Shown: positions 1 through 8,292 of the stretch, in pieces
How positions within the stretch are numbered: position 1 is the first letter of the stretch
How the letters are laid out: every line of letters begins with the position of its first letter
Origin: Agromyces albus
GTDB taxonomy: Bacteria > Actinomycetota > Actinomycetes > Actinomycetales > Microbacteriaceae
Direction: 5' to 3'
Assembly (NCBI RefSeq): GCF_004134825.1
Contig: NZ_SDPN01000004.1
Span: forward strand, 98,372 to 162,371
Length of the DNA: 64,000 bases
Position numbers and translations under genes: made by a program
Notes under the pieces: generated by a model
Databases searched by the model: none
What the model was told of the DNA's origin: nothing
The model's input: only the letters and a program-made list of their open reading frames with translations

Positions 1-53
1 ATAGCCGCGGAACTGCGCAGAACTCGGACGTGCCGCGGCGGAGGGAGCTCTCG

Positions 54-728
54 ATGACCGACCAGCTGAGCGAGGTCCCCGATGAGGGGGTGACCCGACG
101 CGCCGCGCGGAGCCAGGAGGACATCCTGGAGGTCGCAACGGCCGAGTTCGCCGCGAACGGGTATGCGGGGGCTCGGGTGGATGAGATTGCCGCCCGTACG
201 CGCACGACCAAGCGGATGATCTACTACTACTTCGGTTCGAAGGAAGCGCTCTACCTCACCGTTCTGGAACGCGTGTACGCCCAGATCCGTCGGGTCGAGC
301 GTGGCATCCAGATCGACGAGCTGTCGCCAACCGAGGCGCTTCGCAAGCTCGCCGAGGCGACGTACGACCACCACACGACGCACGAGATGTTCATCCAGCT
401 CGTCAGCATCGAGAACATCCACCGAGCGGAGCACCTTCAACAGTCCGAGACGATCCTGCGGGAGAACGCCACAGCGATCACCCTGCTCGAGCAGGTGATC
501 GAGCGAGGCGTGCGGGAGGGCATCTTCCGTGACGACGTCGATGCGCTCGACGTGCACATGATGATCAGCGCCTATGCGTGTTTCCACGTCGCGAACCGGC
601 ACACCTTCGCCGCCATCTTCAAGCGCGACATGCTCGATCCCGCGCTGCAGCCCTCGCACCGGCGTCTCATCGGCGACATGATCGTGGCGACGATGGCAGA
701 CCGGCGCAACCGGCGAACCGTCCCGTGA
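54..728 (+). CDS. TetR/AcrR family transcriptional regulator
   Basis: A 224-residue repressor-type regulator. The N-terminal helix-turn-helix covers about residues 20-66 and contains the TetR signature around YYYFGSKE (about residues 57-64); the C-terminal part resembles the ligand-binding domain of TetR proteins. An in-frame GTG at 30 exists, but the purine-rich GGAGGG at 40-45 sits at normal distance before ATG 54, so 54 is preferred. The gene is followed by a hairpin and then by the convergent ThuA-like gene; its upstream neighbours are outside the window, so its target cannot be inferred. The TetR call is secure, the ligand is unknown. Confidence 0.9.
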   Translation: MTDQLSEVPDEGVTRRAARSQEDILEVATAEFAANGYAGARVDEIAARTRTTKRMIYYYFGSKEALYLTVLERVYAQIRRVERGIQIDELSPTEALRKLAEATYDHHTTHEMFIQLVSIENIHRAEHLQQSETILRENATAITLLEQVIERGVREGIFRDDVDALDVHMMISAYACFHVANRHTFAAIFKRDMLDPALQPSHRRLIGDMIVATMADRRNRRTVP

Positions 729-729
729 G

Positions 730-768
730 AAGGGAGCCCGGGCCGGATACCGGGCACGGGCCCCCTTT
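730..768. terminator. bidirectional hairpin terminator between convergent genes
   Basis: AAGGG-A-GCCCG at 730-740 pairs with CGGGC-C-CCCTT on the far side (756-767), giving a GC-rich stem with small mismatches, with T-rich and A-rich ends on the two strands. It lies between the stops of the TetR gene and the convergent ThuA gene, where a shared terminator is expected. Confidence 0.7.
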
Positions 769-798
769 CAGCGATCGTGCGAATCCCTCGATGCAGGC

Positions 799-1776
799 TC
801 AGACCGTGCAGAAGGGCTTGATGCCCATGGCGCTCTCGAGTCCCTCCACCACGTGCTGCCTGAAGAGGTCGTCGTTCACCATCGCCGTGTCGGTCCATGC
901 CGCTGCATCATGCCCCAGGGTCGTCAGCCACGCCTTGCCACCGTCGTAGTAGTGGCACCAACTCACGGCGTGCTCGGCACCGTGTCCGGGGTGGCCGGCC
1001 GTACGGCCGTTGAGGCTGGTCGCCTCATCGACTTCGAGCAGCACGTTGACGTAGCTGGGGTAGGGCTCGAGGTTGTACCACTCGTCCTTGAATGCCCACT
1101 CCGACGGCATGAAGGAGGTCGACACGTCGTCCCCGTCGATCGTCTCGACAGTGCCGTCGCGGTGCGGGGCGTGATCGTAGAAGTTGGCTCCGCCGAGGAG
1201 GCCCTCGTACCACGGCCAGTGATACTCCGCACCGAACGCGTTGTGGATCCCGACGAACCCACCGCCGCGGCGAACGTATTGCATCAGATTCGTCTGCGCG
1301 GTGTCGTCAAGGGTGTCGCGGTTGGAACTGAGGAAGACGACCGCCTGGTACCGATTCAGGTTGCCGAAGCTGGCAAGGTCTTCGGTGTAGTCGACGACGA
1401 TGCCGCGCTCCTCCGCCCACGCCTTGAGCCCGGCCTGCGCGACGTTGTCGGCGTTCAGCGGCGGATTCAGACCGGCGCCGAGCGGCGTGCCGAGGTGGGC
1501 ATGGCGCGGACCCGCGGTGCGGCTCCAGATCAGGATGCGCTTCTCCTCACCTTCCACCCATCCATTGCCCCACTCGTGATAGCAGACGGGGTCGGTGCCG
1601 CGGCAGACGCCGTAGTCCTTGATCTCGTCCTGATAGATCTGGCTCGCGGTCGCGGGCTGACCGCGCCCGCTCCCGTCCCGGTCGCTCTCGCTCGCGGGAG
1701 TTGCCGTCAGCGCGATGCCGGCGCCGAGAACCCCTGCGGCGATGACGGCGACTCCGGAGCGTACTGGTGATCTCAC
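799..1776 (-). CDS. secreted ThuA-like domain protein
   Basis: 325 residues from GTG 1776. A longer frame reaches 1833, but AAAGGAGA lies four to five bases before GTG 1776. The product starts with a typical signal sequence: basic residues, a hydrophobic stretch of about 20 residues (VAVIAAGVLGAGIALTA) and an Ala-X-Ala-like cleavage region. The rest matches the ThuA (trehalose utilisation) fold, a class I glutamine-amidotransferase-like flavodoxin-type domain, seen in YVRRGGGFVGIHNA, YHWPWYEGLLGG and the HPGHGAEHAVSW stretch. In other bacteria such secreted domains occur with sugar-degrading genes. Substrate unknown. It stands alone on the minus strand, with about 380 non-coding bases behind it. 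Confidence 0.82.
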   Translation of the reverse strand: MRSPVRSGVAVIAAGVLGAGIALTATPASESDRDGSGRGQPATASQIYQDEIKDYGVCRGTDPVCYHEWGNGWVEGEEKRILIWSRTAGPRHAHLGTPLGAGLNPPLNADNVAQAGLKAWAEERGIVVDYTEDLASFGNLNRYQAVVFLSSNRDTLDDTAQTNLMQYVRRGGGFVGIHNAFGAEYHWPWYEGLLGGANFYDHAPHRDGTVETIDGDDVSTSFMPSEWAFKDEWYNLEPYPSYVNVLLEVDEATSLNGRTAGHPGHGAEHAVSWCHYYDGGKAWLTTLGHDAAAWTDTAMVNDDLFRQHVVEGLESAMGIKPFCTV

Positions 1777-2155
1777 GTGATCTCCTTTGATCGTTCGTAC
1801 TGTCTCCTCGGGACTGCCGAAGGGCGTGATCACCGGCCGGTGCCGTTACCGCATCCGTTGTCCAGCCCGCTCTGAGGGTGCCGGCGACCCGAGTTCGTGC
1901 GAATCTAAGCGCACGCGAAGCCCGAGGCAACGGCTGTTCCACCCAGTAGGCCGCGGGTCGCTGGGCCGCCCGACGGTCGGCAATGTGATCGACAGCATGG
2001 GGGCCCGAACCCGAGGACTGACGTGCGGCGTGAGACACGACATCGACGCCGGGGCATCCGTCGCTCAACCGGTGATCGCGAACACGATGCTCGCTCCGCC
2101 GAGGAACACGTCGAGGCCGATACAACGATCGCTCCGATCGGAAGAGGTCGTGAAA
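1777..2155. other. non-coding region upstream of the ThuA gene
   Basis: About 380 bases with no convincing gene on either strand; the short open frames here have Arg/Ser/Pro-rich translations typical of GC-rich shadows. It should hold the promoter of the ThuA-like gene and the 3' end signals of the alcohol dehydrogenase gene. Apart from the palindrome at 1831-1842, I see no clear element. Confidence 0.5.
1831..1842. promoter_or_regulatory. 12-bp perfect palindrome, possible operator
   Basis: CACCGGCCGGTG is a perfect palindrome 55 bp upstream of the ThuA start codon. In a GC-rich genome such palindromes arise by chance, so this is only a candidate operator. Confidence 0.25.
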
Positions 2156-3169
2156 TCAGCGGGCGATCTCGACGTGGATCTTGGGTCCGGATGCGGCATT
2201 CGAGCGCCGTTCGCCGGCGAGCACGCCGGCAACTTCGTCGAGGGCGACGGTCGCCGCGATGAGCGGGGTCGGGTCGACCGTGCCGCTCGCGTAGGAGCGG
2301 ATGGTCGGGGCGAGGCCCGCGGACGCACCGAGGATGCCGACGGCCGTGAGGTCGCCGAGCACGAGCCTGCGCGAGTCGATGAGGCTCGGGCTGCCCGCGA
2401 GCCCGACGTACACGACGCGCTTTCCCGGCTCGACAAGCTCGAGTGCCTTCGCGGGCAGATGCAGGGCGTTGGATGCCTCGATGACGGCGTCCCATCGCAG
2501 CGCCGGAAGATCGTCCTCCGTCCAGACGCCGTCGAACTCGAACGTGCGGGCGAACTCGAGTGACCGGCCTGACCGGCCCATGAGGTGCACCTCGGCGCCG
2601 ACCGCGCGGGCGAACATCGCGCAGAGCAGCCCGATGGTGCCGGGTCCGAGGACCAGCACGCGGTCACCCTCGCGGAGCCCCGCCGCCTCGACGCTGCGCC
2701 ACGCGTTGCCGCCCGGTTCGACGAGCGCGCCCGCGGCATCCGTCACCGAATCAGGCAGCGCGTGGAGGTAGTGGGCCGGGAACGCGACCTGTTCGGCGAG
2801 CGCGCCCGGGCGACCGCCGCGGATGCCGAGCTCCGTGCGGAACTCGCACACGTGGTGGTATCCCGTGCGGCAACGGTGGCATTCACCGCAGCCGAGCATC
2901 GTGTCGCCGGTGACCCGGCGGCCGATCCAGGTCGCATCGACGCCCTCGCCCACAGCGGAAACCGTGCCCATCCACTCGTGGCCGATGCGGATCGGGTACG
3001 ACGTTTGCCCGTCGTGCAGATACTGCATCTCGCCCGTGTAGAACTCGATGTCGGTGCCGCAGATGCCGGCGCGCGCGACGTCGATGACGAGCTCACCCGG
3101 GCCGGCAGTGGGCGGCTCGACGTCTTCAACCCCCGCCTGCTGCGGACCTGAGATGACGAAGGCCTTCAT
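2156..3169 (-). CDS. zinc-dependent medium-chain alcohol (polyol/sugar) dehydrogenase
   Basis: 337 residues from ATG 3169, preceded by GAGGAG at good distance; the frame extends upstream to 3202 without support. The MDR/GroES-like N-terminal domain has the catalytic zinc ligands Cys37 (GICGTD) and His64-Glu65 (GHEWMG), and the structural-zinc cysteines 94, 97, 100 and 108. A Rossmann NAD(P) domain follows with VLGPGTIGLL. It likely oxidises a polyol, sugar or sugar lactone precursor with NAD(P)+. It is divergent from the IlvD/Edd dehydratase 80 bp away, so the two probably act in one sugar-acid pathway. Sorbitol/threonine dehydrogenase-like alternatives cannot be separated from sequence alone. 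Confidence 0.88.
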   Translation of the reverse strand: MKAFVISGPQQAGVEDVEPPTAGPGELVIDVARAGICGTDIEFYTGEMQYLHDGQTSYPIRIGHEWMGTVSAVGEGVDATWIGRRVTGDTMLGCGECHRCRTGYHHVCEFRTELGIRGGRPGALAEQVAFPAHYLHALPDSVTDAAGALVEPGGNAWRSVEAAGLREGDRVLVLGPGTIGLLCAMFARAVGAEVHLMGRSGRSLEFARTFEFDGVWTEDDLPALRWDAVIEASNALHLPAKALELVEPGKRVVYVGLAGSPSLIDSRRLVLGDLTAVGILGASAGLAPTIRSYASGTVDPTPLIAATVALDEVAGVLAGERRSNAASGPKIHVEIAR

Positions 3170-3249
3170 CGTTGCGTGCTCCTCGTTCGGCGGCCACCTC
3201 ATACGCTGTGCTCACAACGATTCACAGGTGACCGAGAGTTGGAAAGCCG

Positions 3250-4971
3250 ATGTCGTCCCAGCTTCGCAGTTCCGAGTGGTACTCGGGTGATGACCGCAAT
3301 GCTTACATTCACCGGGCGTGGATGCGGCGGGGTCTGCCCGACAGTGCGTTCGCGGGGGCGCGCCCGCATATCGCGATCGCCAACACCGCGTCCGATCTCA
3401 CGCCGTGCAACGCGCACCTCGACGAGGTCGCGCAGTCGGTGAAGAACGGGATCTACGAGGCGGGCGGCATCCCGCTGAACCTGCCGGTCGTGTCCCTCGG
3501 CGAGACCCAAGTGCGTCCGACCGCGATGCTGTGGCGCAACATGGCGGCGATGGCGACCGAGGAGATGCTCCGCGCGAACCCGATCGACGGGGTGGTGCTG
3601 CTCGGCGGGTGCGACAAGACGATTCCGGCGCTGCTGATGGCGGCGGCATCCGTCGACCTGCCCGCCGTCGTCGTGCCCGGCGGGCCGATGAGCACCGGCA
3701 CCTTCCGCGGCGAGGCGCTCGGCTGCGGCACCGACGTCTGGCGACTGAGCGAGGAAGTACGCGCTGAGACGCTCAGCGAGCGCGACTTCCTGAGGTCCGA
3801 GTCGTCGATGATCCGCAGTCGCGGACACTGCAACACCATGGGCACGGCATCGACGATGGCCCTCGTCGCCGAGGCGCTCGGCACCGTCATCCCCGGCCTC
3901 GCCGGAACGCCCGCCGTCGACAGTCGCCTGCTCGAGGCGTCGCACGAGACCGGGCGGCTCGCGGTCGCCCTCGTCGAGGCCGACCGGCGACCATCGACCT
4001 TCCTCACCAAGGCGAGTTTCCACAACGCGATCGTCGCACTTGCCGCGATCGGCGGTTCGACCAACGCGGTCGTGCACCTGCTCGCGATCGCCGGGCGCCT
4101 CGGCATCGACCTGACCCTCGACGACTTCGACCGCATCGGCGCGAACGTGCCGCTGCTGGTGAACCTGCAGCCCGCCGGCCGCTATCTGATGGACGACCTG
4201 CAGCGAGCCGGCGGGTTCCACGCCGTGCTGCGCGAGGTGCGCGACCTGCTCGACCCCGATGCCCTCACGATCACCGGGCGCCCGCTCGTCGACTACCTCG
4301 ATGACGCGAGGATCTGGGACTCCGACGTCATCACCCCGCGGGAAACCCCGCTGCTGCCGGCCGCGGGCATCAGTGTGCTGCGGGGGAGTCTCGCCCCGGG
4401 CGGCGCCCTCATCAAGCCCGCCGCTGCATCACCGCACCTGCTCAAGCACCGCGGCCAGGCCGTGGTCTTCGACAGCATCGAGGACTTCTATGCTCGTATC
4501 GACGACCCCGAACTCGACGTCGACGCCGACTCCGTGCTCGTGCTCCGCGGTTGCGGCCCGAAGGGCTACCCGGGCATGCCCGAGGTGGCGAACATGCCGC
4601 TGCCGAAGAAGCTGCTCGAACAGGGAGTGCGTGACATGGTCCGCATCTGCGACGGCCGCATGAGCGGCACCGCGTACGGCACGGTCGTGCTCCACGTCAC
4701 GCCGGAGGCCGCGGCCGGCGGCCCGCTCGCGCTCGTGCAGACCGGGGACTGGATCTCGCTCGACGTTCGCGGCCGCCGACTCGATCTCGAGGTCCCGGCC
4801 GAGGAGCTCGCCGCCCGCCTGCCCAACCAGGCGACGCTCGACGGCTTCGCGAAGCCCCGGCGTGGCTGGGAGCGTCTCTACGTCGACCACGTCATGCAGG
4901 CCGACACGGGCGTCGACCTCGACTTCCTCGTCGGCTCGAGCGGGCCGAAGGTCAGCCGCGAGTCGCACTGA
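3250..4971 (+). CDS. IlvD/Edd family dehydratase (probable sugar-acid dehydratase)
   Basis: 573 residues, full length for the family. Iron-sulfur cluster cysteines are visible at 53 (LTPCNAH), 121 (GGCDKT) and 194 ([11 protein letters not shown]), and the C-terminal half has the [11 protein letters not shown] motif around the substrate and magnesium site. The family includes dihydroxy-acid dehydratase (IlvD), 6-phosphogluconate dehydratase and aldonate dehydratases for arabinonate, xylonate and galactonate. The pairing with a divergent sugar-type dehydrogenase, and the absence of ilvBCN nearby, favours an aldonate dehydratase making a 2-keto-3-deoxy acid; that is an inference. The ribosome site before ATG 3250 is weak (GGAAAG). 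Confidence 0.85.
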   Translation: MSSQLRSSEWYSGDDRNAYIHRAWMRRGLPDSAFAGARPHIAIANTASDLTPCNAHLDEVAQSVKNGIYEAGGIPLNLPVVSLGETQVRPTAMLWRNMAAMATEEMLRANPIDGVVLLGGCDKTIPALLMAAASVDLPAVVVPGGPMSTGTFRGEALGCGTDVWRLSEEVRAETLSERDFLRSESSMIRSRGHCNTMGTASTMALVAEALGTVIPGLAGTPAVDSRLLEASHETGRLAVALVEADRRPSTFLTKASFHNAIVALAAIGGSTNAVVHLLAIAGRLGIDLTLDDFDRIGANVPLLVNLQPAGRYLMDDLQRAGGFHAVLREVRDLLDPDALTITGRPLVDYLDDARIWDSDVITPRETPLLPAAGISVLRGSLAPGGALIKPAAASPHLLKHRGQAVVFDSIEDFYARIDDPELDVDADSVLVLRGCGPKGYPGMPEVANMPLPKKLLEQGVRDMVRICDGRMSGTAYGTVVLHVTPEAAAGGPLALVQTGDWISLDVRGRRLDLEVPAEELAARLPNQATLDGFAKPRRGWERLYVDHVMQADTGVDLDFLVGSSGPKVSRESH

Positions 4972-5037
4972 GGTGATGCCCCCTCAGAGAGCGGATGCGG
5001 CATCCGTATCCATTCTCGAGGCGGTGTGCGAAGAGCC

Positions 5038-5898
5038 CTAGCTGTCGACGATCCCGGCCAGGTCCCGGGCGATGCCGTCGAGGTGAGCGGTGGTGCCTCT
5101 CGAAGCGAACCAGTCCCAGAGCTCGAGCGAATGGTAGAGCCGGTAGAGCGTGGTCCGTTCCCGCCAGTCCGGCGGCAACTCGCCGTACCCGTCGAGCAGG
5201 CCCGCGAGCTTCTCCTCGTTCCCGCGGATGGAATACGCCTGCGTCTTGGCGAGATCCATCAGCGGGTCGGCGGCGATCGCATTCTCGACGTCGATGAACC
5301 CGGTGACGCGCCAGGTCGCCGGATCCACCAGCACGTTGCCCTCGTGAAAATCGTTGTGACACAGGGTCGGCGTCGTGTTGGACTCGAGGAGTTCGGCGTG
5401 TGTCTCGACGAACCGCTGGATGCCCTGGTGCAGTGCAGGATCACCATTCAGGTCCTCGAATTCCCTGAGTTTCTTGGCGAACTGGCGACGCATGTACTGC
5501 GTGTTGTCCGGCAGCGGATCGAGGATCTCGTCGGTGAGATAGCCGTACGCCGGTTGCTCGATGCGATGGATCGCCTTGAGGAGTCGTCCGAGTTGCTCGT
5601 ACATCGCTCGCCAATCGGGCGGATCGGTTTCGGACAGCGGTACGCCGTCGAGCTTCGTGAGCGCGGTGAAGTTGTCGCCGACCTCGATGACGTGCGGGAC
5701 CGCATCGGCCAGCTGGGTGGCGAGGAGGTTGTACACGTAGACCTCCTTGGCCTGTTTCCAGGCCCATTCGGGTGCGTAGACCTTGACGATCAACGGATCG
5801 GCGGCCGTTCGTCGTACCTCGAAGACGGTGTGCAGCTCACCGCCGCTGCGCGGGATGATCTCGCTGTCCGGAAACGCTCGCCTGATGGCATCAGTCAT
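5038..5898 (-). CDS. aminoglycoside-phosphotransferase-fold (APH) kinase-like protein
   Basis: 286 residues with the APH/choline kinase fold. The catalytic loop is LCHNDFHEGNVL (Asp as catalytic base, Asn as metal ligand), followed by the metal-binding Asp in GFIDVENA. The N-terminal lobe has VFEVRR and LIVKVYAPE, consistent with the ATP-binding strand and lysine. Such proteins phosphorylate sugars, amino alcohols or antibiotics; nothing here indicates which. It lies 45 bp downstream of the MocR regulator on the same strand and is probably co-transcribed with it. The ribosome site is weak. Resistance cannot be assumed; a catabolic kinase is equally plausible. Confidence 0.85.
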   Translation of the reverse strand: MTDAIRRAFPDSEIIPRSGGELHTVFEVRRTAADPLIVKVYAPEWAWKQAKEVYVYNLLATQLADAVPHVIEVGDNFTALTKLDGVPLSETDPPDWRAMYEQLGRLLKAIHRIEQPAYGYLTDEILDPLPDNTQYMRRQFAKKLREFEDLNGDPALHQGIQRFVETHAELLESNTTPTLCHNDFHEGNVLVDPATWRVTGFIDVENAIAADPLMDLAKTQAYSIRGNEEKLAGLLDGYGELPPDWRERTTLYRLYHSLELWDWFASRGTTAHLDGIARDLAGIVDS

Positions 5899-5943
5899 GA
5901 TCTGACCAGGTTTCCACGTTGCAGCGGTGCGCGTCGATGGCGG

Positions 5944-7302
5944 TCATGCAGGTTCTCGTCGGGTTGCGGCGGTGCGCAGGTCGAGGTGCGCGGCGCGGTC
6001 AGCGAGATCAGCGGCGAAGACGCTCGCGATCGGTGGCGTCAGCGTGGCGGTGGACACCCGGATCGCGTTCCGGTGCCGCCCGTTCTCAGTCGCGAACGGA
6101 TCCCCGGGGCGGACCAGCCAGCCGAGTTCGCCGAGGTCTGCCACGAGGTTCTGCACGGGTCGGTCGAACTCCACCCACACGTTCAGCCCGTCGGGTCTGG
6201 GATTCGCGTGGATGCCGTGTTCGGCGAGCGCATCGACGAGGAACGACGACCGCTCCGCGTATGCCTGCTTCGCCTGAGCCAGCAGCTCGGAGGTCACGGG
6301 GTCGGTGAGGATTGTGTGCACGAGTTGCTGGATCAGGTGACTCACCCACGTCGTTCCGGAGCTCAGCCGGGTTTCCAGACGGGCAGCGGTTTCGGAGTCG
6401 GCGGCGATGAACGCGAGCCGGAGATCGGGGCCGAGGAACTTCGACACCGACCTGACGAGCGCCCATCGGTTCGTCGACGGCGGCGTCGCGCGATGGTAGT
6501 CGAACGAGGAGACGGCCGAGAAGTGGTCGTCCTCGATCACCAGAACCTGCGGGTTGCGCTCGAGCACGGCGCGGAGCTCGGCTGCGCGGCGCTCGGTGAG
6601 GCTGGCGCCGGTCGGGTTGTGCGCTCGTGGTGTGAGGATGACCGCTCGAGCGCCGGCGCGGATCGCGTCGTCGAGTCGGTCGGGGAGCATTCCGTGGTCG
6701 TCAACCGGCACAGCGGCTGTCTGGAATCCGTTCAGTCGAAGGGTTCCGATGCTCGAGAGGAAGCACGGGTCTTCGACGGCGACGGCGTCGCCTCGGGTCA
6801 GGTGTGCCGTGAGCAGGCGTTCGACGGCATCGACGGCGCCATGGGCGAGGACGAGCCGGTACTCGCCTCCCACGTCGGGCGCGAGGTGCGCGTCGGCCCA
6901 GTCGAGCAGCCCTTCGTCGATGACGGGTGTCCCGTACAACGGGGGCTCGTACCGGACTCGGCTGAGCGCGCGGCTCGGGTCGGGCAGGAACGCAGGATCG
7001 GGGTTGCCGCTTGCGAGGTTGATGGCTCGACCTCCGCCGGCGGCGCCCTCCCGGTCGAGAACGGGAACCCTGGAGATCGTCGTTCCGCTCCGGCCGTGGG
7101 TTTCCGCGGTGCCGGCGGTAGCGAGCAAGCGGTATGCGGCGGCGACCGTGTTCCGGTTCACTCCGAGCGACTTGGCGAGCTCCCGGATCGGGGGGAGGGA
7201 CTCGCCTGGTGCGAACTCGCCTGCGGCGACGAGGTCGCGCACATGCGCGGCGATCTCCGCGGCGGTCGTGCCGCTGATCGTGATCGCGCGTTCTGAGGCC
7301 AC
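5944..7302 (-). CDS. MocR/GntR family regulator with aminotransferase-like domain
   Basis: 452 residues starting with GTG 7302. Residues 1-75 form a GntR winged helix (ESLPPIRELAKSLGVNRNTV). From about residue 95 a fold-type I aminotransferase domain follows, with the PLP-binding lysine at about 288 (SVSKFLGPDLR) and the HNPTG motif near 228. MocR proteins use PLP and an amino compound as the effector and typically control a divergent neighbour; here that is the DapA-family gene and the MFS transporter. A tandem element in the 83-bp intergenic gap fits a MocR operator. Probable operon with the APH gene. Confidence 0.92.
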   Translation of the reverse strand: MASERAITISGTTAAEIAAHVRDLVAAGEFAPGESLPPIRELAKSLGVNRNTVAAAYRLLATAGTAETHGRSGTTISRVPVLDREGAAGGGRAINLASGNPDPAFLPDPSRALSRVRYEPPLYGTPVIDEGLLDWADAHLAPDVGGEYRLVLAHGAVDAVERLLTAHLTRGDAVAVEDPCFLSSIGTLRLNGFQTAAVPVDDHGMLPDRLDDAIRAGARAVILTPRAHNPTGASLTERRAAELRAVLERNPQVLVIEDDHFSAVSSFDYHRATPPSTNRWALVRSVSKFLGPDLRLAFIAADSETAARLETRLSSGTTWVSHLIQQLVHTILTDPVTSELLAQAKQAYAERSSFLVDALAEHGIHANPRPDGLNVWVEFDRPVQNLVADLGELGWLVRPGDPFATENGRHRNAIRVSTATLTPPIASVFAADLADRAAHLDLRTAATRREPA

Positions 7303-7316
7303 GCCGCGATTCTATC

Positions 7317-7351
7317 TTTGTCCTATGACGTTTGCTTTGTCCTAGGACAAA
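7317..7351. promoter_or_regulatory. tandem MocR-type operator in the divergent promoter region
   Basis: TTTGTCCTATGAC (7317-7329) and TTTGTCCTAGGAC (7336-7348) are direct repeats whose starts are 19 bp apart. The second copy is part of a perfect 16-bp palindrome, TTTGTCCTAGGACAAA, at 7336-7351. Right after it, TACACT at 7357-7362 looks like the -10 of the dapA-like gene. Direct repeats in the divergent gap are the usual binding sites of MocR dimers. Confidence 0.65.
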
Positions 7352-7385
7352 CGGGTTACACTGTGGGCGTCAGTTAGGAGTCCAC

Positions 7386-8279
7386 ATGTTCACCGGCCTC
7401 AGCGCATTCCCACTCACCCCGATCGCCGACGAGCGCGTCGACGAAGATGCCTTCGTCCGGGTCGTCGCCAGACTTCGCGACGCTCACGTCGACTCCATCG
7501 GCGCGCTCGGTTCGACCGGCAGCTACATGTATCTGAGCCGGCCAGAACGCGCGCGAGTTGCCGAACTCGCCGTCGAAGCCGCGGGCGACGTGCCGGTGAT
7601 CATCGGCATCGGCGCTTTCCGCACGCGCGATGTCATCGCCAACGCCGAAGACGCCCAGGAGGCAGGGGCCGCCGGTCTCCTCCTCGCCCCGGTCAGCTAC
7701 CAGAAGCTCACCGCCGAGGACGTGTTCAGGTTGTACGCGGATGTCACACAGAGCCTTTCGGTGCCGCTCGTCATCTACGACAACCCCGGCACCACCCACT
7801 TCACGTTCAGCGAACAGCTGTACGCCCGCATCGCCGACCTGCCGCACGTCGCATCGGTGAAGATCCCCGGCGTCCCAGCGGAATCGGATGCCGCCACCGC
7901 GCACATCCAGGACCTGCACCGGCAACTCCCCGACGGGTTCACCATCGGGGTCAGCGGAGACGCATCCGCCGCGACCGGTCTCGCCGCCGGCTGCGACGCC
8001 TGGTACTCCGTCATCGGCGGGATTCTCCCGCAGCCCGCGTTGGACATCACGAGAGCAGCCCAGACCGGCGACACCGAACGCGCCCGAAGCCTCTCCGACC
8101 AGCTCACCCCGCTCTGGGAGCTCTTCGCAACCCACGGCAGCCTCCGGGTCGTCGCCGTCATCGCGCATCTCCTCGGCCTGACCGCGCCCCGCAATCTGCC
8201 CGCCCCGATCCTCGGCCTCGACCAAGCGGTGCACGACACGGTCCGTGCTGCACTTCACCGCATCGGCGTGGACGTATGA
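7386..8279 (+). CDS. DapA-family (dihydrodipicolinate synthase/N-acetylneuraminate lyase) aldolase
   Basis: 297 residues from ATG 7386; TTAGGAG stands five bases before it, and an upstream in-frame ATG (7332) overlaps the operator. It has the class I aldolase TIM-barrel pattern: the Schiff-base lysine at 159 (ASVKIPG), the catalytic tyrosine at 131 (VIYDNPGT), and GSTGSYMYLS in place of the usual GTTGE loop. The altered loop and the C-terminal region suggest it is not the lysine-biosynthesis DapA, but a lyase for another 2-keto acid (KDPG, KDG or sialic-acid type). It is divergent from a MocR regulator and followed 13 bp later by an MFS transporter. Confidence 0.85.
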   Translation: MFTGLSAFPLTPIADERVDEDAFVRVVARLRDAHVDSIGALGSTGSYMYLSRPERARVAELAVEAAGDVPVIIGIGAFRTRDVIANAEDAQEAGAAGLLLAPVSYQKLTAEDVFRLYADVTQSLSVPLVIYDNPGTTHFTFSEQLYARIADLPHVASVKIPGVPAESDAATAHIQDLHRQLPDGFTIGVSGDASAATGLAAGCDAWYSVIGGILPQPALDITRAAQTGDTERARSLSDQLTPLWELFATHGSLRVVAVIAHLLGLTAPRNLPAPILGLDQAVHDTVRAALHRIGVDV

Positions 8280-8292
8280 CGGTGACGGCACC

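Noticed and set aside
4991..5008. Terminator at CGGATGCGGCATCCG between the dehydratase and kinase genes
   Set aside because: The palindrome has almost no loop and is made of the GGATGC/GCATCC word that recurs everywhere, so a terminator function is not supported.
5038..5898. Aminoglycoside resistance gene
   Set aside because: The APH fold is clear, but the context (MocR, aldolase, MFS) is metabolic and the sequence shows no specific match to known resistance enzymes.
5026..7296. 750-codon plus-strand frame opposite the kinase and MocR genes
   Set aside because: Antisense shadow; both minus-strand genes have complete domain motifs.
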